64,000 nt of DNA from Rhizobium leucaenae USDA 9039 (lineage in GTDB: Bacteria; Pseudomonadota; Alphaproteobacteria; Rhizobiales; Rhizobiaceae). The position numbers were made by a program, and so were the translations under genes. The notes below the pieces were generated by a model. That model worked only from the letters and a program-made list of their open reading frames with translations, had not been told where the DNA came from and searched no databases. The stretch lies in contig NZ_AUFB01000015.1 of NCBI RefSeq assembly GCF_000426285.1, forward strand, positions 82,875 through 146,874, written 5' to 3'. This document shows, piece by piece, positions 1-8,265 of this stretch (positions within the stretch are counted from its first letter, which is position 1; every line of letters begins with the position of its first letter).

Positions 1-38
1 ACAACCCTTGAGGCTTTGCCCGTCCTTGACCGTTTTGC

Positions 39-569
39 CTACTCTTCCAGGCGTTTTTTATCAGACCAGGGCGAGTTGCGATTGGGTTCGCGATGAAAAT
101 CGGTTTCGTCCAGATCGACGACATTCCCAGGTCCGCGCGGCCGCGTTTGCGAAGCGGGACCTGAGCCCGGACCTTGTGCGGCTCCGCGTCTGAAGGCACG
201 CGAACTGCCGAGAACGACGATGCGTTTCCGCAGGACCTTCCAGGCGAGCTCACGGATCGCCGGAATGAAGAGCAGCAAACCGATAATATCAGAGATGAAG
301 CCGGGTAGCATCAGCAGGAATGCCGCAACGACAATCATGGCGCCATGCACCATCTCGCGTCCCGGATCGCCGCCGTTGCGGCTCTCGGCAGAGATGCGCT
401 GCAGGATGCCGATGCCCTGGATTCTAAGGAGAGCAGCGCCTAAGAGGGCGCTAAGGATCACCAGCCCCAACGTCGCCCAGACGCCGACCATCTTACCGAC
501 GATGACGAAGCCGGCGATTTCCGCGAGCGGCATCAGAAAGACGAGGATAGGAACGAGGGATAGGCGCAT
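39..569 (-). CDS. fxsA: FxsA-family inner-membrane protein
   Basis: Small polytopic membrane protein of the FxsA family, 176 aa. FxsA was named in E. coli for suppressing F-plasmid exclusion of phage T7; its normal role is unknown. Hydrophobic segments lie at about residues 5-27, 28-48 and 78-105, followed by a charged, Arg-rich cytoplasmic tail of about 65 residues with no recognisable motif. The ATG at 569 follows an AGGA-like site. It is transcribed divergently from the Tim44-like gene, with 145 bp between them. The stop lies 38 bp from the window edge, so the downstream neighbour (secB in many rhizobia) cannot be seen. Confidence 0.85.
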   Translation of the reverse strand: MRLSLVPILVFLMPLAEIAGFVIVGKMVGVWATLGLVILSALLGAALLRIQGIGILQRISAESRNGGDPGREMVHGAMIVVAAFLLMLPGFISDIIGLLLFIPAIRELAWKVLRKRIVVLGSSRAFRRGAAQGPGSGPASQTRPRGPGNVVDLDETDFHREPNRNSPWSDKKRLEE

Positions 570-714
570 GTTAACGTGTCCTGGAAGCGGGCTTATACGC
601 TTAGCGTTAGTCTATCGCGCGTAATAAAGATACCGGTCCGCTATTTGAATGATAGATCGATGCGGACTATATGGGGATTGAAACTCTTAATTTTAACGGC
701 GGTTCCGATACGAG

Positions 715-1416
715 ATGGGTGCAAACGACTTTGTGACGATCTTTTTCCTGGTGGCGGCGGTGCTGATCTTCTTTCAGCTCCGGAGCGTCCTTGGCCGCCG
801 TACAGGGAATGAGAAGCCGCCGCGCGATCTCTTTGGTTCTCCCGATTCGGCTACGGGGCCGACCGTACCGGATGCCGGCAAGGTGGTGACCCTGCCGCGC
901 CGCGATACAGCCGAGGACGAGGACCGTTTTGCTGCCATCGACGCCTTCGCGGCCGCCGGTACGCCGCTCAACGATTCGCTGCGCGAACTGAGCAAGGCCG
1001 ATCCCAGCTTCAATCCGAAGGAATTCGTCAACGGCGCCCGCATGGCCTATGAGATGATCGTCATGGCCTTTGCCGATGGCGATCGCAAGGCGCTGAAGGG
1101 ACTGTTGTCGCGCGAGGTCTATGAAGGTTTCGATGCCGCCATTACCGAGCGCGAAACCAAGGGCGAAAAGGTGAAATCCACTTTTGTCGGCATCGACAAG
1201 GCCGATATCCTCAGCGCCGAGATGAAGGGCACTGAAGCCTTCGTGACGATGCGCATCGTCGGCCAGATGATTTCGGCGACCTATGACAAGGCCGGCACGC
1301 TGATCGACGGCGATGCCGAAGCCGTCGCCGAGATCAGTGATCTCTGGACCTTTGCCCGCGACAGCCGTTCGCGTGATCCGAACTGGAAACTCGTGGCGAC
1401 CGAATCCGAACAATGA
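715..1416 (+). CDS. Tim44-like domain protein, membrane anchored
   Basis: Protein of 233 aa with one N-terminal transmembrane segment (about residues 5-22), a polar linker (about 25-85) and a C-terminal Tim44-like domain (about 90-230). Bacterial members of this family are related to the mitochondrial import motor subunit Tim44 and are thought to act at the inner membrane, but no defined substrate is known. The layout matches the family. Its stop overlaps the mltA start by 4 bp (ATGA), so the two are translationally coupled, and it opens an operon with mltA, an Smr protein and an XRE regulator. No strong ribosome site precedes the ATG. Confidence 0.82.
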   Translation: MGANDFVTIFFLVAAVLIFFQLRSVLGRRTGNEKPPRDLFGSPDSATGPTVPDAGKVVTLPRRDTAEDEDRFAAIDAFAAAGTPLNDSLRELSKADPSFNPKEFVNGARMAYEMIVMAFADGDRKALKGLLSREVYEGFDAAITERETKGEKVKSTFVGIDKADILSAEMKGTEAFVTMRIVGQMISATYDKAGTLIDGDAEAVAEISDLWTFARDSRSRDPNWKLVATESEQ

Positions 1417-2531
1417 CGACCCCATCGCAGGATTTCAGGCTTGAGCCGGCAACCTTCGCCGATCTGAAGGGCTGGAAGGATGACGATCCTTCCAGCCTTT
1501 TTCGCGCCATGAAGGACTGTCGAGCCCATATCAGAGATGTGAAGCCCTACCGCACCGGCGCAGCCGGGTTGACCGCAAACGATCTCCTGACCCTGCTCGA
1601 CGAGGCCAAAGATTATGAGCCCAAGGACGCGGCCGAAGCCCGCGCCTTCTTCGAAGAACGCTGCCAGCCGTTCTTCATTCGTCGCGGTGATGGTGCCAGA
1701 GGCTTCGTCACCGCTTTCTACGAGCCGGAGATTGCTGTCTCCGCAACGCCGGACGAGAGCTATCGTTACCCCTTCTATCGCCGGCCAGACGATCTAATCG
1801 ATCTCGACGACACCAACCGGCCTGCGAATCTCGATCCATCCTATATGTTTGGTCGCCTTAAGGATGGGATCATCTCCGCTTACCCCGACCGCGGCGAAAT
1901 CGATCGTGGATACCTGGAGGGCAGGGGCCTGGAGATCGCCTGGGCGAAATCCAAGGTCGATGTCTTCTTCGTCCATGTGCAGGGAGCGGCTAGGCTGCGT
2001 TATCCGGATGGGCGGATGGGCCGCATCACCTATGCCGCCAAGGCCGGCCATCCCTTCTCGGCCGTCGGTCGTCTGCTGATAGAGCGCGGTTTGCTCGACC
2101 GGGCGACGATTTCGATGCAGACGATCCGTGATTGGCTCTATGCCCATCCGCAGGAGGTCGACGAGGTCCTCTGGCACAACAGGTCCTACATCTTCTTCCG
2201 CGAGGCCGATGTCAGCGACGCCGCACTTGGTCCGATCGCAGCGGCGAAGGTGCCGCTGGTCGCCGGCCGCTCCTTGGCGGTCGATCGGCTGATCCATACC
2301 TTCGGCTTTCCTTTCTTCATCCAGTCGGAAAGCCTGACGCATCTCGACAGCGGCAAGGCTTTCGGGCGGCTGATGCTGGCACTCGATACCGGCTCGGCGA
2401 TCGTCGGCCCGGCGCGTGGGGATATCTTTACCGGTTCCGGCTACGATGCCGGAGAGCTTGCCGGTACCGTGCGCAACGATGCGGATTTTTATATATTGGT
2501 TCCGAAGGCGGCAGCTCAGAGGTTCGGCTGA
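1413..2531 (+). CDS. mltA: Membrane-bound lytic murein transglycosylase A
   Basis: MltA cleaves the MurNAc-GlcNAc bond of peptidoglycan, giving 1,6-anhydro products. The 372-aa protein has the MltA insert domain in its middle (about 95-260) and a C-terminal 3D domain carrying the three conserved Asp motifs LALDTG, ARGDIF and RNDADF (about 310-360); the Asp of LALDTG is the expected catalytic acid. No lipobox or clear signal peptide is visible, unlike E. coli MltA, so export or anchoring is uncertain. It overlaps the Tim44-like gene upstream by 4 bp and the Smr gene downstream by 1 bp. Confidence 0.92.
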   Translation: MTTPSQDFRLEPATFADLKGWKDDDPSSLFRAMKDCRAHIRDVKPYRTGAAGLTANDLLTLLDEAKDYEPKDAAEARAFFEERCQPFFIRRGDGARGFVTAFYEPEIAVSATPDESYRYPFYRRPDDLIDLDDTNRPANLDPSYMFGRLKDGIISAYPDRGEIDRGYLEGRGLEIAWAKSKVDVFFVHVQGAARLRYPDGRMGRITYAAKAGHPFSAVGRLLIERGLLDRATISMQTIRDWLYAHPQEVDEVLWHNRSYIFFREADVSDAALGPIAAAKVPLVAGRSLAVDRLIHTFGFPFFIQSESLTHLDSGKAFGRLMLALDTGSAIVGPARGDIFTGSGYDAGELAGTVRNDADFYILVPKAAAQRFG

Positions 2532-3100
2532 TGGCTTCAGAACGACAGACCAAGGAACGAAAGCTCAGCACGGACGAACGCATCCTCTGGGGCAAGGTGG
2601 CGAAAAGCACCCGTCCGATGCCGGAACGGCTCGCTGATATCGAGGCTTTCGACGAGGTTCTGGCGGCGGAGGCACAGGCGGTGGAAACTGCACGCGTCGC
2701 GAAGGCGGTTGTCGACCCGCAAACTCCGCCGGCACCCGCCAAACAACCCTCCGGCACACATCATCCGCTGGAACGCCCGGTCAAGCGCAAGATCGCCAAG
2801 GGCCGGCTGGCGCTCGAAGCGCGGATCGACCTCCACGGGCTGATCCAGAGCGAGGCGCACGCCATGCTGCTGGATTTTCTGCTGCGGGCGCATCAGCGCG
2901 GCCTTCGCCATGTGCTCGTCATTACCGGCAAGGGCAGTTCGATGGGCAGCGAAGGCGCCTTGAAACGCGCCGTGCCGATGTGGTTTTCCAAGCCGGAATT
3001 CCGCTTTCTGATATCGTCCTATGAGACGGCGGCGCAGCATCATGGCGGCGACGGCGCCCTCTATATCCGCCTGTCGCGGCTGAAGGGAGAGAGGCTGTGA
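2531..3100 (+). CDS. Smr/MutS2-type domain protein
   Basis: Protein of 189 aa. The N-terminal half is charged and Ala/Pro-rich. The C-terminal half (about 95-185) is an Smr domain, with the diagnostic start RIDLHGL and the later ITGKGS glycine loop. Smr domains bind or nick nucleic acids, and stand-alone bacterial forms are linked to DNA repair or to ribosome-associated mRNA cleavage; the role here is not settled. The ATG at 2531 was chosen because it overlaps the mltA stop by one base (TGATG). An open frame continues further upstream but lies antisense-free inside mltA and lacks homology. The gene overlaps the regulator downstream by 4 bp. Confidence 0.85.
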   Translation: MASERQTKERKLSTDERILWGKVAKSTRPMPERLADIEAFDEVLAAEAQAVETARVAKAVVDPQTPPAPAKQPSGTHHPLERPVKRKIAKGRLALEARIDLHGLIQSEAHAMLLDFLLRAHQRGLRHVLVITGKGSSMGSEGALKRAVPMWFSKPEFRFLISSYETAAQHHGGDGALYIRLSRLKGERL

Positions 3101-3462
3101 CCCCCTTCGGCGAAGCTGTCAGAAAACTGAGGGCTCGTAAGGGTGTTTCGCAGAAGGAAATGGCCGCGGCCTTGAATGTGACTCCGGCTTATTTATCCGC
3201 CTTAGAACATGGAAAGCGCGGTACCCCGACGTTCGACCTGCTGCAGCGTATCGCTGGATATTTCAACATCATCTGGGACGAGGCCGAGGAATTGTTCCTG
3301 CTGGCGCGCTTTTCCGACCCGCGCGTCGTCGTCGATACCTCAGGCCTGGCGCCCGAATATACGGCCTTTGTCAATCGGTTGGCGGGCCGGATTCGCGGTC
3401 TCGATGCGGCAACGATCAGGGAGCTGTCTAAGGTTCTCGAAAATGCCGGTAAAAGCGGCTGA
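3097..3462 (+). CDS. XRE-family transcriptional regulator
   Basis: Regulator of 121 aa. The N-terminal Cro/CI-type helix-turn-helix is at about residues 5-60 (QKEMAAALNVTPAYLSALE is the HTH core). The C-terminal half is helical with no ligand-binding domain that I recognise. It starts at GTG 3097, overlapping the Smr stop (GTGA). It is the last gene of the Tim44/mltA/smr operon and lies 149 bp before gyrB. This placement before gyrB is seen in other rhizobia, but its targets are not evident from the sequence. Confidence 0.88.
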   Translation: MTPFGEAVRKLRARKGVSQKEMAAALNVTPAYLSALEHGKRGTPTFDLLQRIAGYFNIIWDEAEELFLLARFSDPRVVVDTSGLAPEYTAFVNRLAGRIRGLDAATIRELSKVLENAGKSG

Positions 3463-3510
3463 AAACCGCCGTAATCCCCTGCTTTATGCCTGATATGAGG
3501 GGCCTTCCAT

Positions 3511-3540
3511 TTGGAAGTTCGGGGCGAAACATCCTATATT
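3511..3540 (+). promoter_or_regulatory. Candidate gyrB promoter
   Basis: TTGGAA (3511-3516) and TATATT (3535-3540) are separated by 18 bp, a reasonable housekeeping-sigma match, about 70 bp before the gyrB start. The -35 half also sits in a short palindrome (CTTCCATTTGGAAG). No experimental support. Confidence 0.42.
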
Positions 3541-3611
3541 CAGGGAAAGAAAAACCGCTGATTCGGCAGTGATTGGTGGTGTTCTCTAAAACACTGGAAA
3601 GACTTCAATAA

Positions 3612-6047
3612 ATGACCGACATATCCGTAACCGAAAACGGCGGTAATGCCGAGTATGGCGCAGATTCCATTAAGGTTCTGAAGGGCCTTGATGCCGTGCG
3701 CAAGCGTCCCGGCATGTATATCGGCGACACGGATGATGGCTCGGGCCTGCATCACATGGTTTATGAGGTCGTCGACAACGCCATCGACGAGGCGCTGGCC
3801 GGCCATGCCGACATCGTCACGGTGACGCTCAATCCCGATGGTTCGGTGACGGTCACCGACAACGGCCGCGGCATTCCGACGGATATCCATACCGGCGAAG
3901 GCGTTTCCGCAGCCGAAGTCATCATGACCCAGCTTCATGCCGGCGGTAAGTTCGACCAGAATTCCTATAAGGTCTCCGGCGGCCTGCATGGCGTCGGTGT
4001 TTCGGTCGTCAACGCTTTGTCCGTCTGGCTGAAACTGAAGATCCGCCGCCAGGGCAGGATCCATGAAATGAGCTTCACCCACGGCGTCGCCGATGCGCCG
4101 CTCAGGGAGACCGGCGACGCCGGCAACGAGACGGGCACGGAAGTCAGCTTCATGCCAAGCTCGCAGACCTTCACGATGACGGAATTCGACTATGCCACGC
4201 TGGAGCATCGCCTGCGCGAGCTGGCGTTCCTGAATTCGGGGGTCCGGATTCTCCTCAGCGACAAGCGTCACTCCGACGTCAAGCAGGAAGAAATGATCTA
4301 CGATGGCGGCCTCGAGGCTTTCGTCGCCTATCTCGATCGCGCCAAGAAGCCGCTGGTCGAAAAGCCGGTCTCCATCCGCGGCGAAAAGGATGGCATCACC
4401 GTCGAAGTGGCGATGTGGTGGAACGACAGCTACCACGAAAACGTGCTCTGCTTCACCAATAACATCCCGCAGCGCGATGGCGGCACGCATATGGCGGGCT
4501 TCCGTGGCGCACTGACGCGCCAGATCACCTCCTATGCCGACACCTCCGGCATCACCAAGAAGGAAAAGGTGACGCTGACGGGTGACGATTGCCGCGAAGG
4601 ACTGACAGCAGTGCTTTCGGTAAAGGTTCCGGACCCGAAGTTCTCATCGCAGACCAAGGACAAGCTGGTGTCGTCGGAAGTGCGGCCGGTGGTCGAAAGC
4701 CTTGTCAACGAAGCATTGAGCACTTGGCTTGAAGAACATCCGGCCGAGGCGAAGGTACTGGTCGGCAAGGTCGTCGAAGCGGCCGCTGCCCGCGAAGCCG
4801 CTCGCAAGGCGCGCGAACTGACCCGGCGCAAGGGCGCTCTCGACATTGCTTCCTTGCCCGGCAAGCTTGCCGACTGCTCCGAGCGCGATCCGGCCAAGTC
4901 CGAAGTCTTCCTGGTGGAGGGTGATTCGGCAGGCGGTTCGGCCAAGCAGGGCCGTTCGCGCGAAAACCAGGCGATCCTGCCGCTGCGCGGCAAAATCCTC
5001 AACGTCGAGCGTGCCCGTTTCGACAAGATGCTGTCGAGTCAGGAAATCGGCACGCTGATCACCGCACTCGGAACCGGCATCGGCAAGGACGAGTTCAACG
5101 CCGACAAGCTGCGCTATCATAAGATCATCATCATGACGGACGCCGATGTCGACGGCGCCCACATTCGCACGCTGCTGCTCACCTTCTTCTTCCGGCAGAT
5201 GCCCGATCTCATCGAGCGCGGTCATCTCTATATCGCCCAGCCGCCGCTCTATAAGGTGACGCGTGGCAAATCGGTGCAATATGTGAAAGATGAAAAGGCG
5301 CTGGAAGAATATCTGATCGGCCAGGGTCTCGATGATGCCAGCCTGCGTCTCGGCACGGGTGAAGTCCGCGCCGGCCAGGATCTGCGGGAGGTCATTTCCG
5401 ATGCACTCCGTCTGCGCACGCTGCTCGACAATCTGCATTCGCGCTATAACCGCGCCGTCGTCGAACAGGCGGCGATTGCCGGCGCTCTGAATGCCGAGCT
5501 CGTCAGCAATCCGGCGCGGGCCGAAAGCCTGGTGAATGACGTTGCCAAGCGGCTCGACATCATTGCCGAGGAAACCGAACGCGGTTGGAATGGTGGCCTC
5601 ACCAGCGAGGGCGGTTTGCGTTTCGAGCGCATGGTGCGGGGCGTCAAGGAAGTCGTCGTTCTCGACATGGCGCTGATCGGCTCGCAGGACGCGCGTCTCA
5701 TCGATCAGCTCGCCTCGCGTCTCAAGGAGGTCTATGACCTGCCGCCGAAGCTCGTTCGCCGCGACGGCGAAACCGAGATTTCCGGCCCGCGCATGCTGCT
5801 GGAAACCATCTTCGCCAGCGGCCGCAAGGGTCTCACCATGCAGCGCTACAAGGGTCTCGGCGAGATGAATGCCGAGCAGCTTTGGGAAACGACACTCGAT
5901 CCGAACGTCCGTTCGCTGCTGCAGGTCAAAGTCGCCGATGCAACCGATGCCGACGGTTTGTTTGCCCGGCTCATGGGCGACGAGGTCGAGCCCCGGCGCG
6001 AGTTCATCCAGGACAACGCGCTGAGCGTCGCCAACCTCGATATCTGA
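3612..6047 (+). CDS. gyrB: DNA gyrase subunit B
   Basis: ATPase subunit of gyrase, which introduces negative supercoils together with GyrA. The 811-aa protein has the usual order: GHKL ATPase domain (catalytic Glu52 and Asn56 in YEVVDNAIDEAL; DNGRGIP; GGLHGVGVSVVNALS), transducer domain, TOPRIM domain (EVFLVEGDSAGGSAKQG from about 431, and the acidic DADVDGAH motif), and the C-terminal GyrB tail with RYKGLGEMNAEQLW. Length and motifs are normal, with an insertion of about 40 residues before RYKGLGEMN, common in Gram-negative GyrB. A promoter-like site precedes it and a strong hairpin terminator follows. Confidence 0.98.
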   Translation: MTDISVTENGGNAEYGADSIKVLKGLDAVRKRPGMYIGDTDDGSGLHHMVYEVVDNAIDEALAGHADIVTVTLNPDGSVTVTDNGRGIPTDIHTGEGVSAAEVIMTQLHAGGKFDQNSYKVSGGLHGVGVSVVNALSVWLKLKIRRQGRIHEMSFTHGVADAPLRETGDAGNETGTEVSFMPSSQTFTMTEFDYATLEHRLRELAFLNSGVRILLSDKRHSDVKQEEMIYDGGLEAFVAYLDRAKKPLVEKPVSIRGEKDGITVEVAMWWNDSYHENVLCFTNNIPQRDGGTHMAGFRGALTRQITSYADTSGITKKEKVTLTGDDCREGLTAVLSVKVPDPKFSSQTKDKLVSSEVRPVVESLVNEALSTWLEEHPAEAKVLVGKVVEAAAAREAARKARELTRRKGALDIASLPGKLADCSERDPAKSEVFLVEGDSAGGSAKQGRSRENQAILPLRGKILNVERARFDKMLSSQEIGTLITALGTGIGKDEFNADKLRYHKIIIMTDADVDGAHIRTLLLTFFFRQMPDLIERGHLYIAQPPLYKVTRGKSVQYVKDEKALEEYLIGQGLDDASLRLGTGEVRAGQDLREVISDALRLRTLLDNLHSRYNRAVVEQAAIAGALNAELVSNPARAESLVNDVAKRLDIIAEETERGWNGGLTSEGGLRFERMVRGVKEVVVLDMALIGSQDARLIDQLASRLKEVYDLPPKLVRRDGETEISGPRMLLETIFASGRKGLTMQRYKGLGEMNAEQLWETTLDPNVRSLLQVKVADATDADGLFARLMGDEVEPRREFIQDNALSVANLDI

Positions 6048-6065
6048 TCGCCAATTTCAGAAACA

Positions 6066-6101
6066 AAAAAGGCCCGCCCGATGCTTCAGGCGGGCCTTTG
6101 T
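6066..6101 (+). terminator. Rho-independent terminator after gyrB, probably bidirectional
   Basis: Perfect 8-bp GC stem, GGCCCGCC (6071-6078) and GGCGGGCC (6089-6096), with A-rich sequence on the left and TTTG on the right. It lies between convergent gyrB and the nitroreductase gene, so it can serve both. Confidence 0.85.
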
Positions 6102-6114
6102 ATTTCGAGATCAA

Positions 6115-6714
6115 TTACTTGGCGATAAAGGTACCGTTAAAGGCGACTTCGGAAAGCGGCTTGCGGTGGTTCGGAACTTCACGCTCCCTCAGCTTCTCCG
6201 GAAGCTGGTCCTTGTTGCCGATCCTGCCGATCGCAACGGCCGCCTCGACGCGGAAGCCTTGGGGAATACCGAGAACTTCATAGGATTTCTCGACATGGAA
6301 ACCGCCCATGCCGTGAGCTGCGTAGCCGGCTAGGTGCGCCTGCAGCGCCAAGAAGCCCCATGCTGTACCGGTGTCGAAGGAGTGGCTGTAGTTGGGCTTC
6401 TGCTCGGCAGAGCCGAGCTCGCCGTTATGGGTGCGCGAAATGACGAAAAGCAGGGCGGCAGCGGATTTCGCCCAGCCCTGGTTGAACTCGATCAGCAGAT
6501 CGAGGAATTTCTCCCAGCTCTCCGAGCCGCGCAGCGCGTAGACGAAGCGCCAGGGCTGCATATTGGAGGCGGACGGCGCCCAATGGGCAGCTTCCAGAAT
6601 GGTGAGGAGATCGGCCTCGGGCATGGTTTCGTTGGAATAGGCACGCGGCGACCAACGGTCGAGAAAGAGCTTGTCGATCGGATATTGCGATTCGCGGAAA
6701 TTGCTGGACGTCAT
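6115..6714 (-). CDS. Nitroreductase-family FMN oxidoreductase
   Basis: Protein of 199 aa in the nitroreductase family, whose members reduce nitroaromatics, quinones or flavins with NAD(P)H and bound FMN. The N-terminal RWSPRAYSNE motif is the FMN-contacting R(x)SxR signature, and the AAHWAPSASNMQPWRF stretch (about 41-56) is the typical substrate/FMN loop. The C-terminal RKPLSEV contacts the phosphate in relatives. Length is normal. The physiological substrate cannot be told. It is convergent with gyrB and shares its terminator; the DUF2218 gene lies upstream on the same strand, 81 bp away. Confidence 0.88.
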   Translation of the reverse strand: MTSSNFRESQYPIDKLFLDRWSPRAYSNETMPEADLLTILEAAHWAPSASNMQPWRFVYALRGSESWEKFLDLLIEFNQGWAKSAAALLFVISRTHNGELGSAEQKPNYSHSFDTGTAWGFLALQAHLAGYAAHGMGGFHVEKSYEVLGIPQGFRVEAAVAIGRIGNKDQLPEKLREREVPNHRKPLSEVAFNGTFIAK

Positions 6715-6795
6715 ACGATTCTTTCCATCTGAGGAAGGCAGTCGCGGACCGTTGGGAGCGGAAAGGCGACTGGCCTTGGAGGATACGACGCGAAC

Positions 6796-7095
6796 CTATA
6801 CCCGGCTCGCATCCGCAGTCCAGACCACGTCAAGCTCTTCGCGGAAGGCAAATCGCTTGAGGTGATCGGCGACCACATTCTGCATGCGTTCGAGGTCCTG
6901 CGGATTTTCGACGTACAGCGTCATCCGCAAAGCCGAGGCATCGGCCGCGAACTCTACGAAGGTTTCGGGGCTGAACGGCACTTTGCCTGCGGTTTCATTG
7001 AATTCGACGGTGAAACGGTGGCTCCAGTGTTTGCAAAGCTGCTGCAGGTAGCGGCTGGCATGCTCGGTTTTCACGGAAGAAACGGACGTAGGCAT
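6796..7095 (-). CDS. DUF2218 family protein
   Basis: Small cytoplasmic protein of 99 aa matching the DUF2218 family in length and pattern, with KHWSHRFTVEF near residue 22 and a later block of hydrophobic and acidic residues. Function unknown. The start at 7095 was chosen over upstream in-frame starts because GGAG lies 6-9 bases before it and family similarity begins there. It may be co-transcribed with the nitroreductase and is divergent from the glutathione transferase gene at 7250. DUF2218 genes often sit near iron or siderophore genes, but none are seen here. Confidence 0.75.
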   Translation of the reverse strand: MPTSVSSVKTEHASRYLQQLCKHWSHRFTVEFNETAGKVPFSPETFVEFAADASALRMTLYVENPQDLERMQNVVADHLKRFAFREELDVVWTADASRV

Positions 7096-7249
7096 AGGGA
7101 GCTCCGATAACTGGAATTTGTCAGGCAAGTTTATAGTCGTATCCGGCTCTGCCCGGTAGACAGTCTGTTTCAATATTGCGTTATTTCGGTGAAATCCAAT
7201 TTCGCTATGATCCCCGGCGACAGAACGCGCGCGAATTGGAGACAAAACC

Positions 7250-8203
7250 GTGCTGGTGAACGGAAGATGGATGGAAGACTGGCAGCCGGTCCAGGCCAAG
7301 GATGAAAAGGGCGGCTTCGTTCGCCAGACCTCAAGCTTCCGCAATTGGGTGACGCTGGACGGACGGCCGGGCCCGACGGGCGAGGGTGGTTTTGCCGCTG
7401 AAGCCGGTCGTTATCATCTCTATGTCGCGCTCATCTGCCCCTGGGCCTCGCGCACGCTCATCGGACGCAAACTGAAGGGCTTGGAAGACGTCATTTCCGT
7501 GTCGGTGGTCGAGCCGGCCTTGAGCAAGCAAGGCTGGCGCTTCGGAACTTATCCCGGCGCTACCGACGATCCAGTCAATGGGACCCGCTACATGCATGAA
7601 ATCTATACGAAGGCTGATCCGGCCTTTTCCGGTCGGGCCACCGTGCCGGTGCTTTGGGACAAGCGGAAGGGCACGATCGTCAACAATGAGTCCGCCGATA
7701 TCCTGCGCATGTTGAATGATGGTTTCGGCGATCTCGCCAGCCATGCGATCGATCTTTATCCGGCCGGCCGGCGCGAAGACATCGATGCTTTCAATGCCCG
7801 CATCTATCCAGTCCTCAACAATGGCGTCTATCGAACCGGCTTCGCGACGACACAGATCGCCTATGAAGAAGCCTTCCGCGACCTGTTCGATTGCCTCGAC
7901 CGGGTTGAAGGTGATCTCGAAGGCAAGGATTTCCTCTTTGCCGATCATCCGACCGAAAGCGATATCAGGCTCTTCGTCACGCTCGTCCGCTTCGATCTTG
8001 CCTATCACGGCTTGTTCAAATGCAATCTTCGCCGCCTCTCGGACTACGCCAATCTCCAGGCCTTTTGCCGTCGCATGCTCGACTGGCCGGGCGTCGCCGA
8101 GACCGTCAGCTTCGACCATATCAAGCGTGGTTATTATTCCATCGCGGCACTCAATCCGACTGGAATTGTGCCGGCAGGCCCGGCGCTCGACGAACTTTTC
8201 TGA
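7250..8203 (+). CDS. Glutathionyl-hydroquinone reductase (Xi-class GST, YqjG/ECM4 type)
   Basis: Glutathione S-transferase of the Xi class, 317 aa, which reduces glutathionyl-hydroquinones back to hydroquinones. The catalytic CPWA motif is at residues 63-66 (LICPWASRTL), in place of the Tyr or Ser of ordinary GSTs. A thioredoxin-like N-terminal domain contains the cis-Pro region (ATVPVLWDK) and NNESADI for the glutathione gamma-glutamyl group; a helical C-terminal domain follows. The GTG start at 7250 is supported by GGAGA about 7 bases upstream. It is divergent from the DUF2218 gene, and the PLP decarboxylase starts 62 bp after it. Confidence 0.9.
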   Translation: MLVNGRWMEDWQPVQAKDEKGGFVRQTSSFRNWVTLDGRPGPTGEGGFAAEAGRYHLYVALICPWASRTLIGRKLKGLEDVISVSVVEPALSKQGWRFGTYPGATDDPVNGTRYMHEIYTKADPAFSGRATVPVLWDKRKGTIVNNESADILRMLNDGFGDLASHAIDLYPAGRREDIDAFNARIYPVLNNGVYRTGFATTQIAYEEAFRDLFDCLDRVEGDLEGKDFLFADHPTESDIRLFVTLVRFDLAYHGLFKCNLRRLSDYANLQAFCRRMLDWPGVAETVSFDHIKRGYYSIAALNPTGIVPAGPALDELF

Positions 8204-8265
8204 CACTCGACCGTCTCGGAAAACCGGTCTAAGGTCTGCCCTGATTGACGAGTGAGGAGGCGGGC

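Noticed and set aside
667..1425. Long open frame opposite the Tim44-like gene
   Set aside because: It mirrors the sense gene in a GC-rich genome and has no recognisable domain; the sense protein matches a family.
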